Shown: positions 11,909 through 23,282 of the stretch, one piece after another
Position numbering within the stretch: the first letter of the stretch is position 1
How the letters are laid out: each line of letters begins with the position of its first letter
Assembly: GCA_028751875.1 (NCBI GenBank)
Contig: CM054157.1
Coordinates: 2,763,014 to 2,827,013 of the forward strand
Reading direction: 5' to 3'
Origin: Rapana venosa
Lineage: Eukaryota; Mollusca; Gastropoda; Neogastropoda; Muricidae
DNA: 64,000 bases
Made by a program: the position numbers and the translations under genes
The notes under the pieces: generated by a model
Database searches by the model: none
Seen by the model: only the letters and a program-made list of their open reading frames with translations
What the model was told of the DNA's origin: nothing

Positions 11909-12095
11909 TAAAAAGAAAAGAAAAAGAAAGGACAGTCAACACTCTAAAACTGATTCAGTCACAGTCACCAAGTCAGTGTTCTGTCAATAAGTTCTTGACT
12001 TCTGAATGTTATGCTCTGCCGCCAGTTGAGCAATGGCTGCCTTCTGGCTGATTCTGGCTTACACATGGAATAAACCATGGGGTGTGTGGTTTTGA
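11909..12095. other. spacer between SINEs
   Basis: A-rich SINE tail followed by unremarkable sequence. Confidence 0.35.
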
Positions 12096-12600
12096 GGGGG
12101 GGACAGGATAGCCTTGAGGTTAGAGCATTGAGCTCGCTATCTAATGGCCCAAGTTCAAGCCACCACAGAGATCTCAGATCCCCTTTGGGGTATATCCCCC
12201 CCCACTCCTCTCAGATCCCCTTTGGGGTATACTCCCCCCCCCTTCTCTCAGATCCCCTTTGGGGTATTCCCCCCCACCCCCGAGATAATATCAGTACTGA
12301 CTCTGCTCCCCTGAAAATCCTTCAGGTGAGACTATTTATAAACCAAGGTCTCATGTACGAATGCATGCAAAACATCTTGCGCACATGTTCAAACCCATTC
12401 CACCTTTTTGAAGAGTAGTAGGCTATTATGTGCCAGAAGGAACAGATGACAAAACAGTAAAAAAAAAAAAAAACCCAAAAACAAACAACACACACACTGG
12501 TGTCGTTGGAATGCAGCTACCTTAATGGTGGGCAAACAGTCGTATGTATACGCAAAACCTCATCATTTGTGAACCTCACAGCTCTAGAGGAGGAATGGGG
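12096..12600 (+). repeat. SINE family A head and body with B tail
   Basis: The head GGACAGGATAGCC...GGTTAGAGCATTG, the family A body (AAAATCCTTCAGGTGAGAC, CATCTTGCGCACATG, ACAGATGAC) and an A-rich spacer lead into the B tail (GGAATGCAGCTACC, GGTGGGCAAACAGTCG, TGTGAACCTCACAGCTCTAG). Between head and body a unit of about 35 bp around CTCAGATCCCCTTTGGGGTAT is present three times (about 12173-12275), which is absent from other copies. Confidence 0.75.
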
Positions 12601-12729
12601 AGGAGGGGGGAAGAAATCATTGCTCAATAGGACAAGAGAAGCAAAGAAGTGTCTTAAATATGCTGACTGTACACAGAGAGCTAACATATGCAAACATACA
12701 CATGCACGCATATGACTCACGTGCGCGCA

Positions 12730-12764
<35 letters not shown>

Positions 12765-13491
12765 ACAGAATCAGCAATTCCCTTTCATTTCTAATTAGTT
12801 TTCCAAATGAGTGGGATCATAACATACTGTTCTCCTTTACTGCTCAATGTAATCTGCCTAATAGATCGGCAACACAGCTGGTAGTATATATATAATAATA
12901 TTTATCTATTTAATTTTTTTTTTATAAACAATGTTTCTCACAAGCAGAAAACTTAATTTTAGGTACAAGCATCAATTTTTTTTAAAAAGGAAGCAAAGAC
13001 CGTGTTAAAAAAAAAAGGGGCATTCTACTTTCTTAAGCCTCCATCTCAACCCCCACCCTCACTCACCCCCCTTCCCACTTAATAATTAAGCTGATTGGCT
13101 TCGTTGTTGTAGATAAATTGACAGAGCAGCTCTGCTGTTGTGCGCAATTTCACAATACATCCTTTGCCTCTTTACAAGTAATAACTGAGTAAAACTGCTT
13201 GTCAATTAAGGTCTTTTCTTCTTGTCAGGACAATAGATCACAGTTAGGTTTTGTCAATTTTGTACTAAAGGAGCTAAAAGTTTTAAATGTTGTTTATTCG
13301 TTCTGCATCCTAATGCCCAGAGAATTCCTGTCTTATGGATGCACAGTGTGTGGTTTCAACATTCAAGGCCATTTTCCTATAAGAGACATCCAAAAAATAT
13401 TAACTTTTTCCAACTGAATTATACACACATATTCTTTCCCTTTACCATGTAATCTGATTGAAATCCTCCTTCAAAACTTGTATTGTGTGTC
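12601..13491. other. intergenic with (CA)n
   Basis: (CA)n at 12733-12770, poly-A/T patches near 12905-13010 and a C-rich patch at 13040-13075. No gene seen. Confidence 0.45.
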
Positions 13492-13609
13492 TCTCAATAA
13501 ATGTACCTTGTAATGAAAGTTCCATTTTAGCTTTGAAGGGTGAAACTTATCTCAATAAATGTACTTTGTAATGAAAGTTCCATTTTAGCTTTGAAGGTGG
13601 AAACTTAAC
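13492..13609. repeat. two-copy tandem duplication, 58-bp period
   Basis: TCTCAATAAATGTAC begins at 13492 and again at 13550, and the following TTTGTAATGAAAGTTCCATT blocks are nearly identical. This is a recent local duplication. Confidence 0.8.
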
Positions 13610-14280
13610 TAATATATCAAAAAAGCTCTTGGACCACAAAGGGATCCTCAAAAATAAAAACACTTAAAACAACAACAACAACAGCAAACCAACCAAAACA
13701 ATAAGAACTAAAGATAATTTAAGCACAAAGTTGCAAAACCCCAAAACAAATAAGCAAACAAACAAAACTCGACCATACCCTCAACATCAAACACTGTCAA
13801 AACAGTTCAAGAATAGGAACAGCACCTGATATAAATTATCAAACGATATCCCTAGAGTGGCACAAGATGGAAACTCAACGAGGACAATGAGCCGTGTATG
13901 AATGAATGGGAACAGAGCCAGATATTGATCACACGCAATGCCCCCAAATGGCACACAGACAGCAGACACAAAACCTGAAATGTCCCATTTCCATCTGACA
14001 CCCTGCACTCTGTGAAGAGGTCTCCCTCACACATTCATTCACACCTTGTCTCTCTGAAAGAGAGCTATTATAGTCATATCAATGCGATATCTTTAGTCTC
14101 GTTGTTAATAATATTCTTCTTGTCATTACAAGATGATCTGAAACAATAATTGATTTTATTGCTTCTGTTTCTGCAGCTGTTGTTCTTCTGCAGCTGTGAC
14201 TGTTGTGCTTATTGTGCTATCATGTGTTAAGGACATTCATGAGACAATAAAGAAAAAAGAAATAAAACAAACTAACAGTG
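13610..14280. other. intergenic, A/C-rich in part
   Basis: 13660-13800 is poor in G on the plus strand, with many CAA and AAAC runs. The remainder is featureless. Confidence 0.4.
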
Positions 14281-14284
14281 TATT

Positions 14285-14385
14285 TGAAGAGAGAGCAAGA
14301 GAGAGAACAGAGACAGACACAGAGAGAGACAGACAAACAGAGAGAGAGACAGACAAAGAGAGAGAGAGAGAGAGAGAGAGCATGC
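14285..14385. repeat. (GA)n / GACA-rich microsatellite
   Basis: GAGAGA and AGACAGAC repeats. The Arg/Glu-rich open frame over it is an artefact. Confidence 0.85.
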
Positions 14386-14505
14386 ACACAGTGTAGTGTA
14401 TGTCATGCAGGAGTGTTTCAGTCTGTGTTATATCTCATTGGCCAAGTCAGATAAATACTTCTCCTGTTTTCTTGTAAAGCATCTAGTACTGATAATTAAC
14501 ACAGT

Positions 14506-14510
<5 letters not shown>
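14386..14510. other. short spacer
   Basis: No feature recognised. Confidence 0.3.

Positions 14511-14538
<28 letters not shown>
14511..14538. repeat. poly-C tract
   Basis: About 28 consecutive C. The length may be unreliable because such runs are hard to sequence. Confidence 0.9.
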
Positions 14539-14940
14539 ATTACTTTCCAGAGTAAGTCTCTCTTGAAAGAACTTACTTTTATAGATCTGCAGTCAGTGTC
14601 ACTCATACTGCATAGATGGCGAGATTTGTTAAAATTGCTTTCTAGGAATTGTCATCCTGTGAGACTAAGACACAAAAAAAGTATCTCAGATGTCATCAGT
14701 GAAAAGAGAGCATAGCAAATCCTGAGACCTCTTATGACCTAAGGTGACCCGCATAGCTAGGGAATTATGCAAATCTACAACCTGTCAGTTGTCAATCAAG
14801 ACATCAAAGACCTCATATTTCATTAGTCTACCACCTCTTCTGGAAACATCAATCATATATGGTAATAATCACAAAGCTCTCATCCAGCATGTACTCTCAG
14901 TCTCAATGGTTCCCGGGTGGGATGAGTCAGGAATGCAAAA
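14539..14940. other. intergenic sequence, nothing recognised
   Basis: No exon or repeat recognised. Confidence 0.3.
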
Positions 14941-15016
14941 TACACACACACACACACGCGCGCGCGCGCGGTGCGTGCGTGCGTGCGTGCGTGCGTGTGT
15001 GCGTGTGTGTGTGTGT
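14941..15016. repeat. (CA)n-(CG)n-(TGCG)n-(TG)n compound microsatellite
   Basis: CACACA runs into CGCGCGCG, then GTGCGTGCGTGC and GTGTGT. The alternating purine-pyrimidine content with a CG core makes Z-DNA formation plausible. Confidence 0.85.
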
Positions 15017-15460
15017 TATGGGTGACCCCCAGGGTTTTAAGATGGGATTCATACAAAAAAAACAACTCAGTAACAATTCCACAAATAGCCTGCAGAAAAA
15101 TCACAAACTTGATAATTCCATATAGCAGATTTCAAGATCAACTTCTGTGCCACAAATCAGCAAGAAAATAAAAAGCTATCACACAAAAAAACATAAAAGG
15201 ATCAGAGTGAACAGCCATAGAAACACTTCAGCCATGTTAGATATAAAGGAAATTTGTCCATTTCCTACAACTCCCCCTTGTCTAATAACTGATACACCTC
15301 AGCTGAACTTGAAGTACTGCCAGTGGCTTATTCAGACTACAGAAACTATGGTACTTAAAGTACACTGAATGATATATCATTTCAACCCCTGTACACCTAC
15401 ATTAGTATAATTTCCCTGAGATTTCCCCTCCACATCCCTACCTCAGAAAGACAGAAAGAA
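15017..15460. other. intergenic sequence, nothing recognised
   Basis: AT-rich; no gene or named repeat. Confidence 0.3.
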
Positions 15461-15466
15461 AGAAAT

Positions 15467-15540
<74 letters not shown>

Positions 15541-15544
15541 AGAA

Positions 15545-15594
<50 letters not shown>

Positions 15595-15601
15595 AAGAAA
15601 G

Positions 15602-15676
<75 letters not shown>

Positions 15677-15735
15677 GAACAGACAGACAGACAGGCAGTG
15701 ACAGACAGACACAGACACACAAGACACACAGACAT
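15461..15735. repeat. long (GA)n microsatellite
   Basis: About 210 bp of GA with AAGA and AAAG interruptions, then GACAGACAGACA to about 15735. The minus-strand Leu/Ser frames are artefacts. Confidence 0.95.
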
Positions 15736-16755
15736 AAAGAGAAAAAAAAACAAGCAAACTATTTTGTAAAAATCTTGTCATTCCTTCTAACCCTAACACT
15801 CCACTTGATAAATTCCTCTACTGCTACTTCATTCATCCCATTCCACAAGACTCCAATGTAATCTATTCCTTTGAAGAAGGGGGCAAAAAAAATAAATCCT
15901 GCTGGCAATAACACTAAACACAGCTAGGGTGAAGAATGGCAGGGGTGGGCATGGGAGGCCCTACAGCTATTGCTACCACAGACAGGTCTGCTCTGCCAGC
16001 ACCTCAAGACATGAAAGGAGTAGGCCGCCGGTTGCTGACCTCCACTCTTGGTCACTTGCCAATGCTTTTCCAAAACCAATACCTTTAATGTTCAAGTTTG
16101 TTTGCCAAATCTTTCTTTCAAAACAATCTATAAAAAAAAATCTAATGATGTTTTATCTTTGATAAAAACAAAAAATTAGATCAAAATTACAAGAAAGAGA
16201 ATGGGGGAAAAATATGTACTCCTGTGCCTGCATTCACTCAATGAATTCACATATATCTCCATCCGTAACCATCTCTCTCTCTCTCCAGCACACACACACA
16301 CATCAGGTAGAAAAATCCTATTCCTGGGACAAAACATCATAATCTTTATGTTTCCAATCACACGTGAGGCCAATTGATTTTCTGAGCTAAGGAGATGTGG
16401 CCAATAATAAATCACTGATTTCTGCAACATGGCTGGAATGGAAGATGGAGGGCACTTGTTGTCAAGACTTCTACGGTGCCTCTACCCTAGAGAAGACTAC
16501 AGCCAGTACTGGATATGTAACATACGGTAAAAATAAAAAATAAAAGGGGGGGGTGGGTGGGGGGAGGGAAAGAAAGGGGGAAAAGCAAGTACATTGTACT
16601 GGATATGTAACGTAAGGTAAAAAAAAAAAAAAGGATAACAGAAAAAACCCCACAAACATAACAAAAAAGACTAGGGGGAGGGGGAGGAAGGGGTCACTGA
16701 AGCAGTCACAACCAAAAACAATGTGAACTCTATGAAAGTGCACAAAAACTTAAGA
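15736..16755. other. intergenic; local duplicated motif
   Basis: TACTGGATATGTAACATACGGTAAAAA near 16507 recurs as TACTGGATATGTAACGTAAGGTAAAAA near 16598, about 91 bp apart, separated by a G-rich stretch. Otherwise nothing is recognised. Confidence 0.5.

Positions 16756-16833
<78 letters not shown>
16756..16833. repeat. (CT)n microsatellite
   Basis: About 78 bp of pure CT. Confidence 0.95.
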
Positions 16834-16836
<3 letters not shown>

Positions 16837-16878
16837 ATAGTCAGCACTTTTCATGATTTTGGAAAGTATACATCATTA

Positions 16879-16880
16879 CA

Positions 16881-16945
<65 letters not shown>

Positions 16946-16971
16946 TATATATATATCTATATATATATATG
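16879..16971. repeat. (GT)n(AT)n compound microsatellite
   Basis: TGTGTGTG continues as TATATATA for about 50 bp, with short GTG and CT interruptions. Confidence 0.9.
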
Positions 16972-17156
16972 CTGGAGTACACATTTGGGTTCATGCCAAG
17001 GTGTATTATATGCCAAGTCTTATCAAACCTTGTGAGAGGTTACATTTCATTTTTATTTTCATCTTTCCATTCTTGCCCCTTGAAATGTATTGTGGCCAAA
17101 GGCTGACATACACTAAAAACACATTTCAGAGTTCAGAGCTCTCTCTCTATATGTCT

Positions 17157-17157
<1 letters not shown>

Positions 17158-17191
<34 letters not shown>
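17158..17191. repeat. poly-C tract followed by (GT)n and poly-G
   Basis: About 33 consecutive C, then GTGTGTGTG. A run of about 11 G begins 30 bp further on, so the two strands could pair as an imperfect hairpin. Confidence 0.85.
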
Positions 17192-17192
<1 letters not shown>

Positions 17193-17231
17193 TGTGTGTG
17201 CATGCATAAGTGGTGCACGGGGGGGGGGGGT

Positions 17232-18390
17232 GGTGTGTGTTTGAGAGAGAGAGAGAGCATGTGCACGTGTACGCATGCATACCTGTCTGTATGTATGTGT
17301 CTGAATGGTAAATCACTAAATGAGCATGTGACTGTGACTGTGCATTGTATTGTGTGTGTAAGATCAAGCTTCAAAAGCACAAGAGCATATGAGTGAATGA
17401 GATTGAGAGAGAGAGAGAGAGAGAAAAGGAGAAAAAGAGAAAAACACACATATGAGTGAGAAGAAATCAACAGACACCGACCAAACCACCAGAGCATATA
17501 CACACTTTTCATTTTCCTGCCCTGTGCATTAATTAAAGCCACTGTCCATCATTCACACAAAAAACATCTGCATGCCTGTTTCTTATGAACCCATTCTAAT
17601 GGGTCATGCATGCATTGAAAAATCAAGGTGACCTTGAAGATTAAAGACTTACACCCCTTGTATTAACCCTCTTGTTGGATTCTACAGAGCTAAACTGCCT
17701 GTAGATTTTGAATTCTTTGCAGGTTTTCTACCTCCATCTGACTTACTTTATTCCTAAGGCAATTGTGTGTGTGCATAACAAGTTATCAAGCTGAAATTTT
17801 GTTACAAGCTAGGCATGTCTTTGTACTTGCATTTAGGCGCAAGTTTATGTGTCTGGTCACCAGATGTCTTGTCATTGTCACCTTATTTGTCACCAATCAC
17901 AGGTAAAAATATGGTATATATGATAAAACAGCAAATCCTGCATGGATTTGACAATAGTTCAAGCATATTAGTGTCGAATAAGGAAGTGATACCCAGCTGA
18001 TGTGTTTACCAATAGTTATGTGCAATAGTACTTCAAGGATGTGTCACACAATGTCCCCATAGTACCTGTTGTTTTATGGTATGTCTCGAGGAGACATAAG
18101 TTTTGTTTAACTATTTTTTCTTTTGAAAACAAGTCATATTCAATCGACATGTGACCTTTATACTGCAGTTCATATCTGCATGTCCTACCACATGTTTGTT
18201 AAGTGTACAAAAGTGTATTATTGTACATGACTGTCACCACTGTCACAGCACAGGTGTGACAAATTCGAAACAACACAGAACTTCTGTAACTCTACAATAT
18301 TTTAATGTTGGTAGTCTCTAAAGTAGTCGTAGTCGTGGCACAGGGTCACATCACGTCACAAAAAGTACAAATTATGGATGTTGTGTGTGT
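17232..18390. other. intergenic sequence
   Basis: (GT)n and (GA)n patches occur at 17232-17255 and 17405-17425. From 17500 to 18390 the sequence is mostly non-repetitive, with no recognisable exon. Confidence 0.4.
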
Positions 18391-18432
18391 GTGGGGTGGG
18401 GGTGGGGGGGGGGGGGGGGGGGGGGCGGGGGG

Positions 18433-18495
<63 letters not shown>
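18391..18495. repeat. exceptionally long poly-G tract
   Basis: G-rich from 18393. There are 22 G at 18404-18425, a C at 18426, 8 G, an A at 18435, then 60 uninterrupted G at 18436-18495. The Gly-rich open frames are artefacts. The length could be affected by sequencing error. Confidence 0.85.
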
Positions 18496-18496
<1 letters not shown>

Positions 18497-18639
18497 GTAC
18501 CCATTGCTCTCACCTGTCGAACCTTGGCAGACGGAGACCTATTTTATTTTCCTTCTAGCTATTTTCATTATGAGCATATCTGTTCATTTCTGCCATTGCA
18601 GTTTCAAAGCAAAAGTGTGGTAATAATGAGAAAACAGTC

Positions 18640-19215
18640 AAAAGGCATCACGCTTTCAGGTGTCTATGCCGCGGACCGGCCGGGAGGTCAAATTTCTCCA
18701 CAGTCCCTGTGTGTAGCACAGGTCAGGAATGTGCTATGTAGCACGTTAGTTTCTGGCTCACTCGTCTCCCTAACTGCAGCATTTCCTTCCTCCTCTTCCT
18801 CGTAATCGTTTAATATCGGACTCACTTAACAATTCTCGTTCAAATGTTTCTACTTCCAAGACAATAACATTCAATTTATCGTCTTGCTAATCAGATGAAT
18901 CGTCTGCTACGAAAGAAAACGCCATTTTTTTCCGTCACGCTGCACCATTGAAAAGCGTTCCGGTCGCTGGCTGTTATTTCTTCCTTCCCTCCCCACTACA
19001 CGCATGTTAATGGTCTAAATTTATCACTGGAACCCTCTGACACCCTCCCTGCATCGCCCCACCAATTTTCAGACACATAGTGTGAAAACCACGAGATCTG
19101 TGTGTGATGGAAAAGTACTGCCCACGTGGGCAGCACCAACTGTCGGCTGCTGTCGTATTGGAATCTAGCGGCAGCCTCCGCTACTGTTGGCTGCGGCCGG
19201 ATCGGGGACAAGAAG
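18640..19215 (-). other. GC-richer island; possible broken 5' exon or transposase N-terminus
   Basis: This stretch is less repetitive and richer in CG than its neighbours. On the minus strand an ATG at 18925-18923 opens MAFSFVADDSSD. A TAG follows, then about 36 more open codons with LNVIVLEVETFEREL. A one-frame shift later gives an acidic run (EEEEE). That could be a decayed transposase N-terminus or the first exon of an unrecognised host gene. I identify no family. Confidence 0.3.
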
Positions 19216-19708
19216 GTTAAAAGCTAGAACCCCCTTCCTCCTTTTCACTCACCCCCCACCCCTCCACCCCCCTATTTATCATCTTGACACACATCAAGTA
19301 TTATTTTCTGGCTTATATGTGACATGGAATAATTTTGTAGCACAAAACTTTTGCAATGTATCTTTTCTAGTTGTTCTCTTAAAGTGCATGGGTGAGTGGG
19401 TGGGGGAGGGCAGTGTGCATGACTGAATGATATGAATAAAGAAAAATAAGCCTTTTTCTTCTTGCTTGTCTGTTCATGTCAGTCTTTTGTGGTTGTGTGT
19501 GCGTGTGAGCGCGCGCGTGTGTGTGTGTGTGTGTGTGGTTTTGGTTTGAGGTTTTGGGGGCAGATGGGGATGGGGGTTGGTGCCTGTCAATGAATTAGAT
19601 ACATGTGACAAGATGAAAGGCCTTGAAATGGCACACCTGAGAATGAGACTATGCCTACCTCTTTTCTTGTCATTTAAAGAAGGAAGTATATAGGGCTTTT
19701 TTGTATGT
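19216..19708. other. intergenic with (GT)n
   Basis: A GTGTGAGCGCGCGCGTGTGTG tract lies at about 19495-19537, followed by a G-rich patch. No gene. Confidence 0.45.
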
Positions 19709-19778
19709 ATGCAAGCGCTTTGATTTGTTGCTTTACAAGATTTAGTGCTATATAAATTCCATTCATTATTATTATTAT
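19709..19778 (+). repeat. 3' tail of the L2/CR1-like LINE
   Basis: GCAAGCGCTTTGATTTG, TTTACAAGATTTAGTGCTATA, AAATTCCATTCA and (TTA)n. The terminal part of the LINE family on the plus strand, about 70 bp long. Confidence 0.75.
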
Positions 19779-20407
19779 GTGCACATACTTGTGTGCATGT
19801 ATGCACATACACACACATCCAATGAAATCAAGATGACACTTTCGTTTGCAGTGTACACAAGTCCAAAAATGTGAACCCATGGCCATGTCCCCTTGCAAAA
19901 CAAGAGAAGTCTTTGTCTGGTCATTTCACTAGCTATAAACTCCATCTCAAATGTGTTCTGGCACACAGATTTAAAACTACTTTCCACCTACAATGTCAAT
20001 AAACTTGTATTTATGGATATTGCAAGGGGAAAAAAAGAGAACAGAACATCTAAACTAAAAGGTAAACCTCGGGCCAGAAGTAGGGATAAGGGGAGATAGG
20101 GGAAAAAAGCTAGAGAAAAGACAGTTCACATCCAACACACAAGACACTCAAAAGGCAATGCTTTATTTGATCGTGTGCTGGAGAAACTACAGAACTTTTC
20201 ATTTTCTGGTTCAGACATGTTGTGCACCCCAAAATTGAACCCTGTTTCTGCGTGGACAGGGCTCGGGCTGTGACTGAAATGCTGGTTCACACGAGATGTT
20301 TAGTTTAAGTCTCAAGCACACAGTGGACATCCATTCATCTCAGTATAGTGCCAGGCTTCCCTACTGAATATAACAGCATGTGCAATCTCATCTTGTCTCA
20401 GTTGGAC
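19779..20407. other. intergenic sequence, nothing recognised
   Basis: No exon or repeat recognised. Confidence 0.3.
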
Positions 20408-20949
20408 CTTTCCACTATCTATCTATCTATCTGTCCCGTAGTCTAACGACCGTGGGGGCACCCTCAAAGACTCAACAACCAGTTCCCTCCATTCCTCTCT
20501 CTGTTCTGCCTTTCTCAGGGTTTTGTTGAGTTCTAGGCCTGTCCATTCGCTGATGTTATCCTCCCAGGTCTTCCTTGGTCTGCCTCTTCTTCCTCCTTGG
20601 ACAGTGCCTTGTAAAATTGTCTTTGCAAGTCCTTTGGATCTTGTGACATACCCATACCATTTAAGTTTACGCTTTTTCACGATCGTTAGAAGGTTCTCAT
20701 AGGGTCCAATGGTTTGCTGGATTCTGTTATGCACGCTTTCGTTGCTTATGTGGTCTTTGTAGGAGATGCCAAGGAGTCTCCGAAAGCATCTCATCTCCAC
20801 CGCCTGTACTCTTCTCTCCAAATCTGCAGTCAGGGTCCATGATTCACAGGCATACAGAAATATGGATATGACAAGGGAGCGCATTAGTCTGATCTTGGAG
20901 ATAAGTGAGATATTTTTATCTTCCACTTTATATTTTTATCTTTCCACTA
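20408..20949 (-). mobile_element. RTE-like LINE, 5'-truncated, with target-site duplication
   Basis: The insertion is bounded by a perfect 10-bp direct repeat, CTTTCCACTA, at 20408-20417 and 20940-20949. On the minus strand it ends in an (ATAG)n tail after the coding part. Over the shared region it is about 98-99% identical by eye to the copy at 37121-37950. The 5' junction contains a small duplicated TATTTTTATCTT. RTE assignment is from motif memory. Confidence 0.85.
20423..20926 (-). pseudogene. RTE-like reverse transcriptase C-terminus
   Basis: An open frame of 167 codons covers only the part downstream of the RT active site. Recognisable blocks are YACESWTL (about residues 26-33), RRVQAVEMRCFRRLLGISYKDH (42-63), WYGYVTRS (90-97) and GRRGRPRKTWEDNI (112-125). 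The catalytic FADD box and the endonuclease are missing, so this copy is inert. The same blocks appear at 37121-37950 and, more diverged, at 53272-54210. Confidence 0.8.
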
Positions 20950-21904
20950 CCCATGTGTATATAATGTTGTCATACTGTGTGCTGTGTTTCAGACATACCC
21001 TCCCTCCTCTTCATAGATAATTATTTATTCCCATTAACCATTACCTGTCAACCTTAAACCTGAATGCAGCAAGCATCATCAGATGATAATTTATGACAAC
21101 ACCATGGTTGGTGGTGATGCCACAAACTGTCAATGCCGTGTCATACCCCAGCCACAAACAGGTGCAATCCCTATTATTGGAGCCCGACAGGTGGTGTTCT
21201 ATCCCTTGCTACGTGAAGTAAAGAAACCCGAGGTCCATGTTACCTGTATTTAAGTGTTACATGTATTAAACCGCATTATGCTATCACAATTCTCCCAACA
21301 AATAATTACGTCTGATGAATCACCAGCACTCTTTGTCTGATGCGCAGCTGTGTGCGGAAGGGCTGGATGCAGTGAACAACGACAATGGCTGAAGCTGACC
21401 TGGCCATACATTACAAACGTCATGCCACTTAAAGTACATTCGCCTGATGCATTAGGGCCAGACACTACCCAATAGAAACATGATATTTTGTTTCTTACCA
21501 ACATGACCACTTTTCTTCTTATCATACAGCTGTATCGTAACTTCTGTATCACAGACAGTGTTCTTTTTGACCCGTGAGGGTGCTGGTTGCTATGGAAATG
21601 CAACAAAATACCAGCCAAACAATAGGATAAACAGCTGGAGTGTGTGTCTGGTGCTATTGATCGTGCACACGGTTTCTGTTATGCAGATTGGGTGTAATCA
21701 CAACTTTTGTCTATAAAAAATTTTTTTTAATTTGTCTGGCGTTTTAATGATAAGTTAGAGGGTGTATGGAGGCCTTAAAATATGCCTGAATACATTATAC
21801 CAAAACAGCAATAAGTTTACATCCAGGCATCATTCTTTTTTTTATTTAAAAAAGCTGATGACAATATTAAAATTGAGATATCAGAACATAAAAAAGCCAT
21901 GACA
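20950..21904. other. intergenic sequence, nothing recognised
   Basis: Mostly single-copy-looking sequence. I recognise no exon, RNA gene or element. Confidence 0.35.
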
Positions 21905-22262
21905 GATGCAATAGCTGGGTGGTTTAGACTACTGGACTTCAATCCTATGGGTCCATGAAGTCGTGGGTTTGAATCTTGGCAGCTTCTGGTGAATTAATAA
22001 GGGTGGGGATAATCTTCTGGTCAACCAAGGGCAGACTTGCAGTGCCTTAATTCCCTTCAGGTACATAACCATGCAGAAGATCCAATATGCACATTTAGAT
22101 CACATAATTCATGTGAGCATTTGGTGAGATATGGAAACAAGCATACCCAATACACATCCATGAAATCGGAATGCAGCTACCTTCATGGTGGGCAAAAACA
22201 GTCGCACACCCAAAATCTCACCATTGGTGAACCTCAGAGCTCTAGCCAAGGAACGAAAAATA
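21905..22262 (+). repeat. SINE family C head joined to B tail
   Basis: The tRNA-like head has AGCTGGGTGGTTTAGACTAC and GTGGGTTTGAATCTTGGC. A family C body follows with GGTGAATTAATAAGGGTGGG, TGCAGTGCCTTAATTCCCTT and CATGCAGAAGATC. The B tail then starts at GGAATGCAGCTACC, with CTCACCATTGGTGAACCTCA and GAGCTCTAGCC. It is the fullest family C copy. Confidence 0.75.
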
Positions 22263-22500
22263 TATTACATAAATACACAATATCTAAATGTTTCTAGAAA
22301 CAATATTTACTTCTACTTTTACTGAAAAGTTGCATCAATGGCTGACCAATTTTAATGAATGGCTAAAAAGTAAAGCTGTAAAATAGTTCTAGGGAGTTTA
22401 TTTGTCAGTCTGGAATATATACACACTCAGAATTACACCATGCACAGCATTTTCAGAGGCCTTCCAGAATTTTTAATTGTTCAAAAACATATAATTTTAT
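22263..22500. other. short intergenic stretch
   Basis: Nothing recognised. Confidence 0.3.
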
Positions 22501-22640
22501 TAACAGGAAACTTGAAATGGTCTGGGAAACACTCTTACATCCTTGCTGCACAAGATGTTTGGAACTCCTTACCAAACACTTTGAGAGCTGTATCAATTGA
22601 ACAAACTTATTACTCTCAGTTCAGATATCACCACAATAAC
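22501..22640 (+). pseudogene. LINE reverse-transcriptase 3' end fragment
   Basis: In one frame the translation reads VWNSLPNTLRAVS near 22555-22595. This is the W-N-x-L-P-x-x-L-R block that closes L2/CR1- and jockey-like ORF2 proteins and that also occurs near the end of the LINE at 8253-9537. Only about 40 codons are recognisable, so it is a decayed fragment. Confidence 0.55.
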
Positions 22641-23173
22641 GTTTGTCAAATGTCCCCCAAGTTCTCTCTCCTCTGCACCGCCAGAAGCAATGTTAATGCA
22701 GTATTTGTCCCTGTGTTCCTTCAGCTTTGTGCTGTGTGTGTGAGCTAAGTGAATGAGCAAGCATGGCAGTGGCGGTGAAATCCACACAGAACTGAAAATG
22801 CAATATGCAAGACATGCGTTTCATAAGCCTGCCTCATTCTCAACATAAGACATAGTAAGAACTAATACTATCTCTGATTTTTCCAGTGATATCTAGTTTA
22901 TGGCTGCCAACCTGAGGTTCTGCTTGGTACAGTATACCTCTAGAATAGGAAGGGGGAGATTTTGTATTCACGATAGAAAATACAGATCTGGCAAGAGTTC
23001 AAACGTGACAAATATTATTAGCATGCAGTTATGTGCATGTCAATTGACAAAATTCTTGAACTTGAAGCCAGTTTCCTCAATCATTAGTTCAGGTTTGGTC
23101 TAAATTCTGTTTGACTTTGAGAAACACAAATGTCTGCGTAGTATTTGTTAATAATTGGAGCCGGACTCTATCT

Positions 23174-23174
<1 letters not shown>
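22641..23174. other. intergenic sequence, nothing recognised
   Basis: No gene or named repeat. Confidence 0.3.
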
Positions 23175-23208
<34 letters not shown>

Positions 23209-23282
23209 CACACACACCACACACACTCACTCACTCACTCACTCACTCTTTCTCTATCTCTGTGAGTCTCTCTCTCTCTCAA
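23175..23282. repeat. (CA)n, (CTCA)n and (CT)n
   Basis: CACACA from 23175 to about 23224, then six CTCA units and short CT runs. Confidence 0.9.

Noticed and set aside
15397..15799. Long Leu/Ser-rich open frames on the minus strand
   Set aside because: They are direct translations of the (GA)n microsatellite in three frames and have no independent coding signal.
18305..18805. 166-codon frame with a poly-glycine stretch
   Set aside because: The frame exists because a run of G cannot contain a stop. The flanking residues show no domain.
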